DNA from: Sapria himalayana
Lineage: Eukaryota > Streptophyta > Magnoliopsida > Malpighiales > Rafflesiaceae
Direction of reading: 5' to 3'
Assembly: GCA_029783825.1 (NCBI GenBank)
Contig: JAREIK010000781.1
Span: 186,001 to 250,000 of the forward strand
Length of the DNA stretch: 64,000 bases
In this document: one piece after another, positions 35,580 to 47,379 of the stretch
How positions within the stretch are numbered: the first letter of the stretch is position 1
Layout: the number at the start of each line of letters is the position of its first letter
Made by a program: the position numbers and the translations under genes
The notes under the pieces: model-generated
Told to the model about the DNA's origin: nothing
Seen by the model: the letters and a program-made list of their open reading frames with translations, nothing else
The model's database searches: none

Positions 35580-36808
35580 GAGCATCTTCAACAATGATCT
35601 CTAAAATAGCTACTTAAAAAATATTATAATATTATATTATCTATTTTAGTTACTCAATTTTTTAAGTTGCAACAATACAATCTATTTTAGCTAATATCTT
35701 TAACTAACTATAACTAACTTTAAAAAAAGATTTAAAATAATATATAAAAGTACCATATCATCACCATTTTGATTGAATTCAAAAATTTTTAAATTTAAAA
35801 TTTTAAACACCAATTTTTATAATGGTCATATTTATATTACTTATCATTATATATATACTCACAAAATCACACACAATACACAATCAAACACAAACACACA
35901 AAAAAACAAAGACAACACGCACACTCAAACACACTGCTCATATATAATTTTTAAATTAAGGATAAATCCATCATTTATACTTTAAAAAAAACTATAAAAT
36001 TATGAGCTGGATTGAAAACTCAAATCTGTTTACAAATAATATTAAGCCATTATCAAATTTTTAATTTTTTTATTTTTTTAAAAACAATCTTAATTACAAC
36101 AATCATGCAATAAAAAATTTTAAAATTTAAACCAAGAGTTGCAATATGTTTTGTTTCTTGTCCTATACACATTTATGCAATAAAAAATATTTTTTAGGTT
36201 ATTTAATGTTTAACGTATTTGGCCATAATAAATTTAAGAAAATATTTTTAAAATAACTAAAGTGAAAATAACTAGCAACTTGGCCCTAGCTAGAAATAGC
36301 TAGTCAAATGGCTAATGAGAAATAGCTAGTCAAATGGCTAATGAGAAATAGCTAGTCAAATGGCTAATGAGAAATAGCTAGTCAAATGGCTAATGAGAAA
36401 TAGCTAGTCAAATGGCTAATGAGAAATAGCTAGTCAAATGGCTAATGAGAAATAGCTAGTCAAATGGCTAATGAGAAATAGCTAGTCAAATGGCTAATGA
36501 GAAATAGCTAGTCAAATGGCTAATGAGAAATAGCTAGTCAAATGGCTAATGAGAAATAGCTAGTCAAATGGCTAATGAGAAATAGCTAGTCAAATGGCTA
36601 ATGAGAAATAGCTAGTCAAATGGCTAATGAGAAATAGCTAGTCAAATGGCTAATGAGAAATAGCTAGTCAAATGGCTAATGAGAAATAACTAGTCAAATG
36701 GCTAATGAGAAATAGCTAGCGTGATTACTAGACTCTTGGAGACAAGATTTAAGGGTTGACAATATAAAATAGCTAAAATAGAGTTTAGCTAGCCTATTGG
36801 AGATGCTC
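35580..36808. mobile_element. Tourist-like element (TAA target) carrying a 26-bp array
   Basis: The left end is GAGCATCTTCAACAATG and the right end, read in reverse, is GAGCATCTCCAATAGGC. The flanks are CAA (35,577-35,579) and TAA (36,809-36,811), compatible with the 3-bp TWA target of PIF/Harbinger elements after one mutation. The MITE at 62,137 has closely similar ends (GAGCAACTCCAATG) and a perfect TAA duplication, which supports the call. No protein is encoded. Roughly a third of its length is the tandem array at 36,294-36,709. Confidence 0.75.
36294..36709 (+). repeat. Tandem array: 16 copies of a 26-bp unit
   Basis: Sixteen head-to-tail copies of a 26-bp unit beginning AAATAGCTAGTCAAATGG and ending CTAATGAG. 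I found a single substitution in the whole array (A for G at 36,689, in the last unit). A partial seventeenth unit runs to 36,720. Adjacent unique DNA (GGCCCTAGCTAG on the left, AGCTAGCGTGATT on the right) suggests the unit arose from element sequence. Confidence 0.98.
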
Positions 36809-36999
36809 TAAATATATAAACAAAACATAAACATGTAAATATATAAAATCAAATTATCTATTGACCTAGTGGACTCAAAATAAGACTGAAATTTGAAATG
36901 CACCAAAACATAAGATGCCATCTTGAAATCCTAAAAGTTGTTTTAGATGCGTATTAGGTACACCAAAAACAAATATCCCAATTAAAAATTATTTTTTTA

Positions 37000-37335
37000 T
37001 TATGATTGTTGGCCTCGACATTATTGAACGATGATTGTTGCTGCCCGCCCCCCTTAGCTCCCCCTTATATATAGCATGCGGGTGGTGTCTGTCGAGCAAA
37101 AAAGAAATTTCGCAAAGAAAAGCTGCTGCAGTCGTTAACTGAATCACGTAACTTGGAAGCATCATTCTGGTGGAAAAAAGATGGCGTTCCAAAGGTTATG
37201 CCGAACCAACCATTGAACAAAAGATTCATATTGATTTCCTCAAAATTGGGGGAACACAGTTTGAACCTGCGGGAAGGTAACCGCAGATATAATACCCATC
37301 TATAAGAGAAACTTTGACGAGAAAAAGTTGAAAAT
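37000..37335 (+). promoter_or_regulatory. GC-richer island with TATA box, possible 5' gene fragment
   Basis: A TATATATA box lies at 37,066-37,073 in a C-rich context, and leader-like DNA follows. The first ATG, at 37,181 (MAFQRLCRTNH), reaches a stop after 11 codons. A possible splice donor (GAAGGTAACC) lies near 37,276. The block is compositionally unlike its neighbours and is not repeated in the window. No protein was recognised on either strand. Confidence 0.3.
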
Positions 37336-37721
37336 AAGACAACTAATATGACAAAAACCAATAATTATTTCATAATTCAAAAAACCAATATTAATAATTG
37401 CTAGTCTCTGACTGTAGCAGAGGTTAGGAAGGGAGCAAAACAACTTATTCACAAACAAGATGAGAACGCTTGATGAAGAAAGGAGACACTTAGTGATTTA
37501 GTAGAAAATAAAAAACATAAAATTTAACATATTCATTCAGTTTTAATAAAATGATTGTCATTCATTTATAGAGAAAATATAGTTCCAATCACAACAATTT
37601 TTAGTTGGAGCACAATTCTATTGAAGATTTTACATGGGAAAAAAAATCATGCACATCTATCTTATTTTGTGATTTTAATTTTTTTTTTTAATGTTTCCAA
37701 ATTTTAGTTTCAAATTGTAAT
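37336..37721. other. AT-rich spacer
   Basis: Nothing recognised; ends at the TAA target site of the Harbinger element. Confidence 0.6.
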
Positions 37722-38169
37722 TAAGGGCTCGTTTGATAAAATTGAAAAAATTAAGTACTTAAAAATAAGTATTAAACAACTAAGTGCTGAAAAATAAGTG
37801 CTAAATAATTAAGTGATGAATTTTATAAGTGTTGAATTTGTATTGAAAAACTGTTTGATAAATGACTGAAAATTAAATGCTGAAAATATTAATTCGGTTT
37901 GATAACTTAAAATGTTGAATGTTAAAAATAATATTTTTTACATTTTACTATTATTATTAATGTAATTCATTTTATTAAAATTAAATAGAATTTCTAATAA
38001 AATTTGAATTTTCAGTGTTATTATTAATTATTATTTAAAAAAAAATTAAAACAAACATGAATTCCATAATTATATAACAAAATCCAAAAAAAAAAAAACA
38101 TTAAAATGTTTATAAAAAAAACAAAAATTAATTTGTAACAATTTGATTTGATATTTCCTCTTTTAAATT

Positions 38170-39390
38170 AATCATGCAAATTTGATTAGGTTGTGCAACT
38201 CTTCCTCCAACTTGTAGTAGATCTTCATGATCATTTTGATGTGTTTCTGAATTTTCACCATAATCATTATCATCCTACTTTAAAAAAAACATCAGCAATA
38301 CATAATTTCTAGCTATAGTATGTATAACTACGCAAGCAATAACATTGTATCTTTGAACTTGAAAAGGATATGTCATTCTCTTTAGGATTGGAAAACAAGC
38401 TTTCAAAATACTAAAAGATCACTCAATGACATTCCTCAATTTGACATGTGCATAATTGAATATCTCTTCTTTTGTACGAGGCAAGCAGCATTTTGAAAAT
38501 TAGGCAACCAATATCATGCATTACGATAAAGCGCCATAAACCCTCGAGTATGTGGATATGCAGCATCACAAAGATAATATTTATTTACAAAAAAATTATT
38601 ATAAAATTAAATATGAATTTATTAAAAAAAGGCGAGAAGAGAATAATGCTTACATGGCGGAGGTATTGGAAAAATTATTTTATGGATTATAAATAGTCTC
38701 TTATAAAACTCTTGAATCATGTGCTACGCCTTCCCATCCAGCCCAAATAAATGTAAAAATCATATTGAAGTCACATATTACTATAACATTTTGATAACAT
38801 TCTCCTCTTCCTCTTCCTCTATAAGGGACTTGTTTGTAGATGGTATCACAACATTAACCAGCATCTCGTCAAGTGCACCAATTACAACCTATTCAAAAAA
38901 AATATATCAATATAATAATAATTATAACAACAACATGAATACCAATAATAATAACCATGTAATTTTATTTACCTTGAACACTTTCCTTTATCATTGATGG
39001 GGATAATTTTCTATTACTTTATTAATTGAGATAGGCACAATCATCTCTCATATGAAGAGAAGCATTGCTACTAGTACTTCATGAAAGTAATGATGTATGA
39101 TTTGAGTTGAATGATTGAATCTTCTTTTTGTAACACGATTTCTCACTTTGTGATTTAAAGTCATAAGAAACAACGCCATTTTTTCTTCAACTTTGATGTA
39201 ACGACTATCTCTCAACCTATTTCTATTTTTGAAATGCTCACAAATACCCAAAAAAGTTTGCTTATTCATTCTTAGAATTTCAAGACAATGTGTTGGATTA
39301 TCATTTAAAATTTTTTGCACATATGCAAAACTTTTCAGTGCCGAGTTGGTATCTTGTCTTCTTCCAAGTCACTTTTTCCTAATAATCTTT
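38170..39390 (-). pseudogene. Harbinger DDE transposase (DDE_Tnp_4 type) relic
   Basis: The N-terminal part (39,320-39,048) contains KVEEKMALFLMTLNHKVRNR, matching the helical region that precedes the catalytic core. An 84-bp intron is likely at 38,972-38,889 (CAAG/GTAAATA to TTGAATAG). The core resumes as VVIGALDEM, where the family has GALDGTH (first catalytic D); then DFNMIFTFIWAGWEG and AHDSRVL (second D). KYYLCDAAYPHTRGFMALYR follows at about 38,590-38,530, and RNVIE gives the catalytic E near 38,430. Stops and a spoilt second splice region make it inactive. Confidence 0.93.
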
Positions 39391-39649
39391 TTGACTAGAA
39401 TCAGTGCAGTGATTTTCAATATATTTCTTTGCTTTTTATTTAACATCTTCTGACAATATTCAACATTTCAAAATAAATCAATTAAAAAAAAAATAAAACA
39501 AATACAAGTAAAGTGAACCACAAGATATTGTCAAAAAAAAAAAAAGAAATAATGTCAATAAAAACAAACGTGCAGACAAAGTATGAAACAAACTCAAAAA
39601 ATAACACATTAAATTGCATTTCCTTTAAAACAAAGAAGCAAAAAAAAAA

Positions 39650-40430
39650 ACAAAAGTAATCCCAATTTTTTTTGCATTCATCCGGATCCAAGTAATTTTG
39701 ATTGACTCTGGCATTTGTGAAAACATCATCCACTATTCTCTATATGCTTTGCTTTCACAAAAAAATGCTAGAAGCTGCAATGTACAACAGGTCATCCATA
39801 GGTAAAGTTGTAATCTCATTCAACTTCTTATTACATTCTTCAATGCTAGGTCCATCTGATTGCTCTAATATACTTAGAATAACTAGCAATGTTTCATCTA
39901 TATCTCATTCATTATTTTTCTTTTGGTTCTTCCTTTTTGGTAAAGACTTTTTTTTTTTGATGATGAAGGACTTGGTGAAGATTCAGGCTTTATATCTTTG
40001 TGTGTATAAAAATTCTCTACAGTTGGATAGTGATCTCATCTCATCTGCAAATTGTAGCCCAGTATATCAAAATTGTTTTGCATCATGAATTTTCTGTTAT
40101 TCAAATAATTGTAATTAGGCAATATTAGTTAAATTAATAATTTCAAAAAATTAACTAAAGAAATGAGCTTTACCTTGATATACTCTATTAGCTACTGGAT
40201 TATAGTTATGGCCATACTTTCCTTTTAAATTCGACCACACTGTATATTTATGCTTTAAATAATTCCATTCATTTTTCAATTATTTTTGAGTAAAATTTAA
40301 AATTTTGATTTCTTTAAAGTATTTTGAAATTTTATCCCATGACATATAATCTAAAAAAAGTTTAACTTGTGTTGGGTCTTTCCAACTTGCTCTAGTAGAA
40401 TCAAAAGAAGTCATTCCTACATAAGATAAG
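39650..40430 (-). pseudogene. Harbinger ORF1, Myb/SANT-like DNA-binding protein relic
   Basis: On the minus strand, from about 40,420, the frame reads TSFDSTRASWKDP, KLFLDYMSWD, LKNEWNYLKHKYTVWSNLKG and YNPVANRVYQ, with one internal stop. This fits the trihelix/Myb-like domain found in Harbinger ORF1 and in related plant nuclear proteins. A likely 80-bp intron at 40,173-40,094 has CAAG/GTAAAG and AATAACAG borders. Downstream text (SILEQSDGPSIEECNKKLN near 39,860) fits the acidic C-terminal part. The protein normally binds element ends and brings in the transposase. Confidence 0.85.
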
Positions 40431-41407
40431 TAACCGAAAGTTATTTTAAATATAATCTTTCATCAAATTAAATAATAGACAATAAATACAGCAACAAAAT
40501 TCACATTAATCCATAAAATATAATATACAACTCATTTACATGCATAATCAACATACAAAAAACCACAAAATGTGATGAAATATATTACATAATAAAGAAA
40601 AAAGAAAACCTTTGATTAGAGAAGTAGGGACGAAAAATACAAACCCACAAAATGCAAAAATACATAACATAAGCAAAAAATCAACATTTTGGATTAAAAA
40701 AATACTGAACAATAATTTTCGCACAAAAAAACATATTGGGAATCAATTTTCGCACAAAAACATTGAACAAAAATTCTAGTTTTCAAAAACAATTCGAAAA
40801 TTAAAATTTTCTCAAAAAATAATATATGCATCCATGAATCTAACATATAAGCATTCTAGAAATTAAAGTATTGCGATAATCAAGCATTTGGTTTTGTTCA
40901 TTAAAATTAAATCGTAATAAGCAGGGTTTTCGCGAAGAACATTAATTTTGGAAATTCAATTTCATCCAGAGAACAAAATAAAAATACACATATTCACAAC
41001 ATTAACATCAAATACCCTTAATACAGAAGAAATCCATAAATTAAATATCAATAATAATAATTTTCCTCACCGAAAATTCATACCGAAATTACTCCGAAAC
41101 GAACAGAAACTTGCGCACGAGGAGAGAGTATTTTTTTTTGCGTTTCCGATGTTGACGACGGAAAATGATTCGTGATATTTTTAAGGGCAAATTGGTAATT
41201 TTACTTTATCGCTATTGTTCCGCATTTTCAACATTCTACGATAAGTAGGTCTCGACCTACTTAAAATTTTCAATACAATTTCACTTAACATTTTAATTAA
41301 TCAGCTCCAAATATTTTTTTATCAAAAATACTTAAATTTTTAAACCATTGAAAATTTTAATCTTAAGTCAGTTGAATTTTTTAAGTGTGTTATCAAACAG
41401 GACCTAA

Positions 41408-42800
41408 GAATAATAGATTGATAACATAAAACTACCATAGAATTTTTATTTATTAAATCTTGGTTAGAATCTCACATATTAGTCACTAATTAATTTAATC
41501 ATTAATATAATGATACCAAATAATTATTAATTGGTTAGTTCCCAATTGTTGGGATCGACTAAGATGGAACCCTAAAATCATGAATGATTTCAAAATTTTT
41601 TATCATTATAAAAAGTAGGGTAATTTATTGGGAAAATTATATTTTGGTACACTAATCCAAAAAATAATTGAAAAAAGATAACAACAATTTTTGTATTTAA
41701 AAAATATATGCACTATAATCTTGAGTAATTAAGTTTTGCTTCATTAATTTATGTTAATATGAAATTGCTCTTATTTTAAAAACTAAATTACCTAACTCTA
41801 AAAAAACTTATTAATGAGTTCACTGAGTCAGGTTAGATTTTAAAATAAAAGTAATTTCGTATTAACAAATATTATTTCACTAAAAATTAATTTTCTAAGA
41901 GTTTGGATCACATATTTTTAAATATTAAAAATTAGGTTTTAAATTTTTTTTTTTTGGATTGATGCACCAAAACATAATTCTTTCTAATTTATTTATACTT
42001 TAGTCATATTTTTAAATATTAAAACTTAGTTAAATATAATCGAAAATTAAATTCCTAGTTGTGTTTTAAAATTTTCAAGACTAGAAAATATTAAAACAAA
42101 ACTTCACTTATTTAATTTTCTTTTAAATTAAAAAACCAAATATTCTAAACACAAAAAATTATATACATTTAATTCCCATATTGAATTTCAAGATTAACCC
42201 CAATATTTCTTGTATATTCATTTGAATATTGAAAGATTATACACTTGCATAAACTATCAGTATTTTGTACAAAATTCGAGAGAATGAATACTCAACAAAT
42301 ATGCAACAATTCACAACACATTCACAACACATTCACAACACATCCATTGAACGAACCATTGCAAGAACCTTCGCTGGAACTCCATGCAACTATACTTAAA
42401 CACCGAACAAAAACACAAAAAAAAAATCATACAGGAATAAATTAAAAAATATATATTAAGAACTTTAAGAATTTTTGGAAACCAAACTTTTTCGAAAGTT
42501 CTTATCATCCTCCCTAAAATCATTCCTCTGTATATTTATTACCCAAGCAACACTCAACCTTATAGAAGATAGATGATATGTTACATACACAGGGAAAGGC
42601 TATTCATAAAATAATGGCATGTTGTCACCATTCCAAAAATATTACATAAACAGGGAGATCTCCCATTCTAAAAAATAGGGACATCCTATATTATTTGTGG
42701 ATTATTCAACACATAAATTTAATAAAACGAGCTAAATCCATTTCATTTTTCAAAAAAGGGCAAGTCAACTATATTGAATTCATTCCAAGCCATACGTGGA
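41408..42800. other. AT-rich DNA with an imperfect hairpin and short tandem repeat
   Basis: About 41,728-41,895 forms an imperfect inverted repeat of roughly 60-bp arms: GTTAATATGAAATTGCTCTT on the left answers GTTAATACGAAATTACTTTT in reverse on the right. The arms surround a short loop, like a small MITE. A CATTCACAACA unit repeats about three times near 42,308-42,345. No gene was seen. Confidence 0.55.
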
Positions 42801-42889
42801 ATCATTATTATTATTATTATTATTTGATAAGTAATAAAAAAATTATATCAAAATATGTACATCCTAATTGAGTTTTAAGCTAATACAAT

Positions 42890-43400
42890 CATTACGAAAT
42901 ACAATAAAAATTTATATTTGTATCTTCCTTTGGATAGACTCTGCACCTTGGGGGTTTCCTTCATGCCATCTACGGTTTCTTTATCTCCAAGTATAATATA
43001 CAACTGCTATAAATGTAATTTTCCTTATGTGGTTCATGGTTGTATTGGCAGAATATAGGTCCCTTAAACTCCCATAAGCTCTTTTATTGTTGTCCAAAAC
43101 TTTAGATTGTTCCATAGACTTCTGATAAAGTGACATTCAAATAAAATATGCTCAAAAGTTTATGGTTGGGAAAAGAATTTACACTACATATTTCTTGGGA
43201 CTGCGAAAAGGTGATCTTTTGTTGTGATTTTACCACATGTTGTAATCCATAAAAATGTTGCATGCTTTGGAATATGATTAGGGAACCATATAACTTTGGT
43301 ACAAACTTTAGTTTTCATATTATTATTTTCAACTAAATATCTATATGCATCCAATATTATCTTTCCTTTGTCCACAGAGGAATTGAGGAGTATCTTGGCT
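42890..43400 (-). pseudogene. LINE ORF2 C-terminal zinc-finger region (zf-RVT) relic
   Basis: The open part (43,375-43,184) reads KVIWFPNHIPKHATFLWIT with GKITTKDHL, matching the zf-RVT domain (usually W...IP.K..fflWl...rL.T.drL). Downstream text HFIRSLWNNLKFW near 43,120 fits the CxxC...H..fxCxfsxxvW continuation, although the cysteines are partly lost. Confidence 0.85.
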
Positions 43401-43559
43401 TCCTTTGCCCCTCTTGCCTTTTCAATTAGTAAATCCCTAATCGAGATTTGTGATTTCCAAAAGAGGGGATCCTTTTTGAATATTTGGTAAAATCAAATGT
43501 TAAAAAGAGTTTAGATAAAAATGATGGATCTATTTTATCCAAAGGAAAACCTCTTTTTT

Positions 43560-44930
43560 ATTAATTCTCCACCAGTTTTTAATGAAAAGGGATTTGTTCT
43601 AAATTGATAATCCAAGGATGCCCAGGTCACCAGATGATATAGGGAGACATTTTTTCTCACGAGGCCTTAGGCCTACATCTGCCTGAAAGAGGAGCTCCCT
43701 AGAGAAACCTTTTGCATGTACTTTCAATTGTTTTGATAATGGATGAAGGCAATAGGAAGATTGCAAATCAATATCCCTTTATACCTTGGATCACCGTGCA
43801 TAGTAACTCAAGCCTTCTATTCTAGTGAAGGAGAATAATTTGGAGGCCCATTGGTAGATAGCAACAGAGATTTTTGCCAATAATGTTAAGAATTAAGCAG
43901 TAATTAATATACTTGAGGATAATTAGACTCCAAGAAACATCAAAGGTAAAGTGCTTTCCAAAAATTCAGAATAATTTAGAATGCTAACTTAGTATTCAGC
44001 TTAATTCCTCCGAAGAAGATATTCGATTTGGAAAAGTTAACAAATAAAACAGAAGCAGCAGCAAATTCATTCAATGCATTGAAGATGATTTTAATAGAGG
44101 AATAATCTTCTCTAGAAAAAACTATCAGGTCATCTACATACATTAGATAAGATATCTTTAGATGAGAACATCCAAGATGAAAGGAAAAGCCATCGAAATA
44201 TGTAGCTTCAATGAGTAACCTGGATAGGTACTTCATACATAAGGCAAACAAATAAGGAAAGATAGGATCTCCCCTTGCCTAAGCCCACGTTTTCCTATAA
44301 AGAACACATGCAATTCTCTCTATTAATGGCAATTGAAAAAGAAGTGGATGAAATGCATTCATAGATAACATTTATAATTTAATTGGAAAATTAAAAGCAT
44401 TGAGTGCTTCTTTCAAAAAGCCTAATTAACCATATCGAATACTTTTTTAAGATCAATCTTGAGAAAATATTTTGGGGATATTCTTTTTCTTGTATATCTC
44501 TGTATTAAATTTTGTGCAAGGAGAAAATTATTCAAAATTAATCTCTTTTTGATATATGTTGTTTGGGCCAGATTAATAATATCACCAAGAATACCTTTGA
44601 GTCTCATAGCTATCAACTTAGAAATAATCTTGTGTATGACATTGCAGCAAGAGATGAGCCTATAGTCTTTCAGTGAGGAGGCATGAGAGGATTTAGAAAT
44701 TAATGCTATGTAAGCATGGTTACTTTGCTTAACTATTCTTCTAAAATGGAAGAAGCTTTGAATAACACTAATGAGATCCTTCCCAATAAACACCCATGAA
44801 TTTTTGAAAAATTTTGCTGTATAACCAGCCGGCCTAGGAGATTTAGCATTCCCCATTATGAACAAAGCCTCCTTTATCTCTAAAGAAGAGAAAAATAGAG
44901 ATAATGAGTTTTGTTCCAAGTCATGTAAGT
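43560..44930 (-). pseudogene. LINE reverse transcriptase relic
   Basis: The longest frame (44,919-44,422) carries GYTAKFFKNSW, NHAYIALISKSSH, LKDYRLISCCNVIHKIISK and FLKIDLKKVFDMV, which are RT fingers and palm blocks of plant L1-type LINEs. The next frame has RGDPIFPYLFALCM near 44,270 and the catalytic YVDDLIVFSRED block near 44,140 (family YADDLLLF). One frameshift or stop region separates the two. The enzyme primes cDNA at a nicked target. Confidence 0.95.
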
Positions 44931-45215
44931 TCCTGCTGCTATGAAAGATGTCTTCACTAACACTCTATCAAATGCAATTCTAGAGGCATTAAATGTTAGT
45001 TTATCCATGTGTAATGGTTTCCTAGGCGGCCCACAGCTTTGCTTATGCTAATAGTGTTCCATAGGTAAATGAGAAAGTTTGGAAACTTTACCCAAATTGG
45101 AATCTTTTCCATCTCGTTCAATCCATAGTGAAAACTCATTGGAAGATGCTTAATGTGTAGAGGCCTACCAAACACAAGGTATGGGCCAAATTTTAACAAC
45201 CCAAATTTTAATGCA
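44930..45215 (-). pseudogene. LINE ORF1 (DUF4283-type) fragment joined to RT
   Basis: The frame reads FGPYLVFGRPLHIKHLP, IPIWVKFPN and then NASRIAFDRVLVKTSF, matching the nucleic-acid-binding N-terminal domain of plant LINE ORF1 proteins. Within about 40 bases of its end it runs into RT text, without the zinc knuckle and endonuclease normally in between. Confidence 0.8.
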
Positions 45216-45779
45216 AGACTTCAGAAAGTTAGTGGGTAATAAGTGTAATTGTTTTTGTGCAAATTACTATAAAAAATTATCTTGCATGTGATCTTCGATA
45301 TAAAACATATATTGGAGATTAGATAATTTTGAGTTCACTATGAGAAAGAATGTCTTGGATACTAAATGATATTGCTTCCCTAAAGAGTCTCATATGTGCT
45401 TGTAATTATAAGTTTTGATATAAAATAATATTTTTATCGAGTGTCATGTTTAGGTAATATTCAATGATGCTTTTTGAAGCATCATTGTAAACTTAAGTTA
45501 AAGAAGTTGCTTAATTGAAGTATCATTAAGCTAATTGAAAATGCTTTATAGAAGTGGCATCATTTATATTTTTTTTTATGAAATATTTTCAAAGTGTCAA
45601 CTTTGAACATGATCTATTTAAAATTATTAATTTTGTTTTTTTATTAAAATAATGATAATTTCTATAATTAAAATAATGAATAAAATAAGTTTACACCTGA
45701 ATATATTTTTCTGATTTCTCTCTCATTTTTCTTTTATACTCAAAATTTTCTAGATTACTTTATCTAGAAAGTCACAACT
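45216..45779. other. AT-rich spacer
   Basis: Unassigned DNA between the LINE and the LTR-like repeat. It contains a small inverted word pair around AATGATGCTTTTTGAAGCATCATT (45,461-45,485). Confidence 0.5.
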
Positions 45780-46960
45780 TTTGAAAGAAAACTATCACTT
45801 TAGCCTTTATCTCTTGAGCTCAAGATCACGACTCTAGAAAGTGGTCATGACTCTAATAGATTTCAATCTTTATGTAACATAAATAAATGACACTTGCAAT
45901 GTCCATGATATCATTGTAATATAAAGTTGTGACATTGAGGATACTTATAGTTTTGATATTTGTCTCTCTTATTTATTATATAGTCATACTATTGGGATTA
46001 ACCATGGCATTTGGAATGACTTCTCATCCGCATAATATGGTCACGATACTAGAAATGGCTATGACACAATGAATGATCATTCATGTATCTCTAGTGGCCA
46101 TGATGTTGGGAGTAGTCATGGTGTTGATTTTAACTTCTCTCATATATCATCATATAGTTGTGATGCTATAAAAATATCATGACACTGATAATTTACCCAA
46201 ATATAAAAGTCATGATTTTCCATTCTCTCGAGGACAAGTCATGATCTTGGGGAATGACTGTACTCGAATAAATGTTTCTTTTTAACATTTAATGTCCTAA
46301 AGTCATGATAATGAATAATTATCACATCTTTGGCATAAGTAGTTTTAGCTCTATAATTTTCTATAGCTTAAAAGTTATAGCTTTATAAAAAGATCATGAC
46401 TCTGACTTGATATGACAAAGTAATATTAAAGATAAAATAACAGTACTAGATTGCGGCCATGAATCTTAGCACTAGTTGAGTTCTTGGCTATAACATTATA
46501 AAATTAATATCATGGTCATTTAATTATTAAGAAATAAGTATGATTACAATTCTATGATAATATCACAACTACAAAGAATACATTACATAGTAAAAAGATT
46601 ATATTAATGAAGTAGTAGAGTTGTGGTGCACAGATAATATCATGACTAATTAGGTAGAGTTTTAGCCAAAAATTAATGTCAAAACTACCCAATGCTCCAC
46701 AATCTAATTATTAGCAAAATACATCTAAATACCTAATGATTTCATGACTATTCATCAAGTCTACCAAAACTCTAAAATCATGAAATTGATCCATCTAAAA
46801 ATACCAAAATACTCAAAAATATTTGATAATTTGAATACCAAAAAAACTCACATATAAAAATTATTGCTCAACCCTAAGTAATAACTTCCACATCACCCTC
46901 AGTAAAAAAAATTTAACATCTCAATGAAAAACATTTTTTTCTTTGTGACTAAGTTTGAGT
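45780..46960 (-). repeat. LTR-like flank (3' side) of the Athila-type element
   Basis: 46,480-46,860 matches 51,650-51,850 in the same orientation (AGTAGAGTTGTGGTGCA versus GGTAGAGCTATGGTGTA and neighbours), and 45,970-46,930 matches 4,300-5,030. It lies on the 3' side of a minus-strand gag-protease region whose other flank carries the partner, so LTR identity is likely. Decay hides exact ends. Confidence 0.6.
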
Positions 46961-47379
46961 GTTGGTCTCAAAATAGTGAAGCAACATCATGTGGACATAC
47001 TAATAATCATGGTGGTGTTTGAGTTTTGTGGTTGTTACTTGTGAAAAGTTGAGTGTGTATAATTTTTTATATGATGGACATATGTTTATATTATATGATA
47101 CATGCTATCGATAAATTTCTTGAGTTATGTCCCAAGTAGTACTATGTTTATTGTCCATAGCAAGACCATCAATAGCTCCTTTTCTTCATTCAAAATCTCT
47201 ACTATCCATGCGAACTCCTAAATGTACTATTTTACCTTCCTATTTTTTGTTTGTTCCCTCAGTCTTACTTTAACTATACTTACTTATTTAGTCTTTTTTT
47301 TCTTTGAATTCCATGACTTGGTGAATATCATGATTCTTCTTCTGTCCTAGCCTAACCCCTTTCGTCTTGAATCTACAAA

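Larger units (their letters stand above)
37725..41404 (-). mobile_element. PIF/Harbinger DNA transposon, 3,680 bp, with both genes
   Basis: The left end is GGGCTCGTTTGATAA and the right end, in reverse, is GGTCCTGTTTGATAA. TAA lies directly outside both ends (37,722-37,724 and 41,405-41,407), the standard target for the superfamily. Subterminal DNA repeats AAGTGCTGAAAAATAAGTG-like words that could bind transposase. Two gene relics are encoded on the minus strand: a Myb/SANT-like ORF (about 40,430-39,650) and a DDE transposase (about 39,390-38,170). In these elements the two proteins act together in excision and insertion. Both frames carry stops. Confidence 0.93.
42804..45215 (-). mobile_element. 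LINE (L1-type non-LTR retrotransposon) with internal deletion
   Basis: Minus-strand element with an ORF1 fragment (about 45,215-44,940), RT (44,930-43,560) and the C-terminal zf-RVT region (43,400-42,890). It ends at a (TAA)n-type tail seen as ATT repeats at 42,804-42,824, a normal LINE tail. The endonuclease domain that should lie between ORF1 and RT is missing. No flanking target duplication was found. Frames are broken. Confidence 0.92.

Noticed and set aside
39702..40088. 128-codon plus-strand frame inside the Harbinger element
   Set aside because: It is the antisense of the Myb-like ORF1, which has the recognisable domain on the minus strand.
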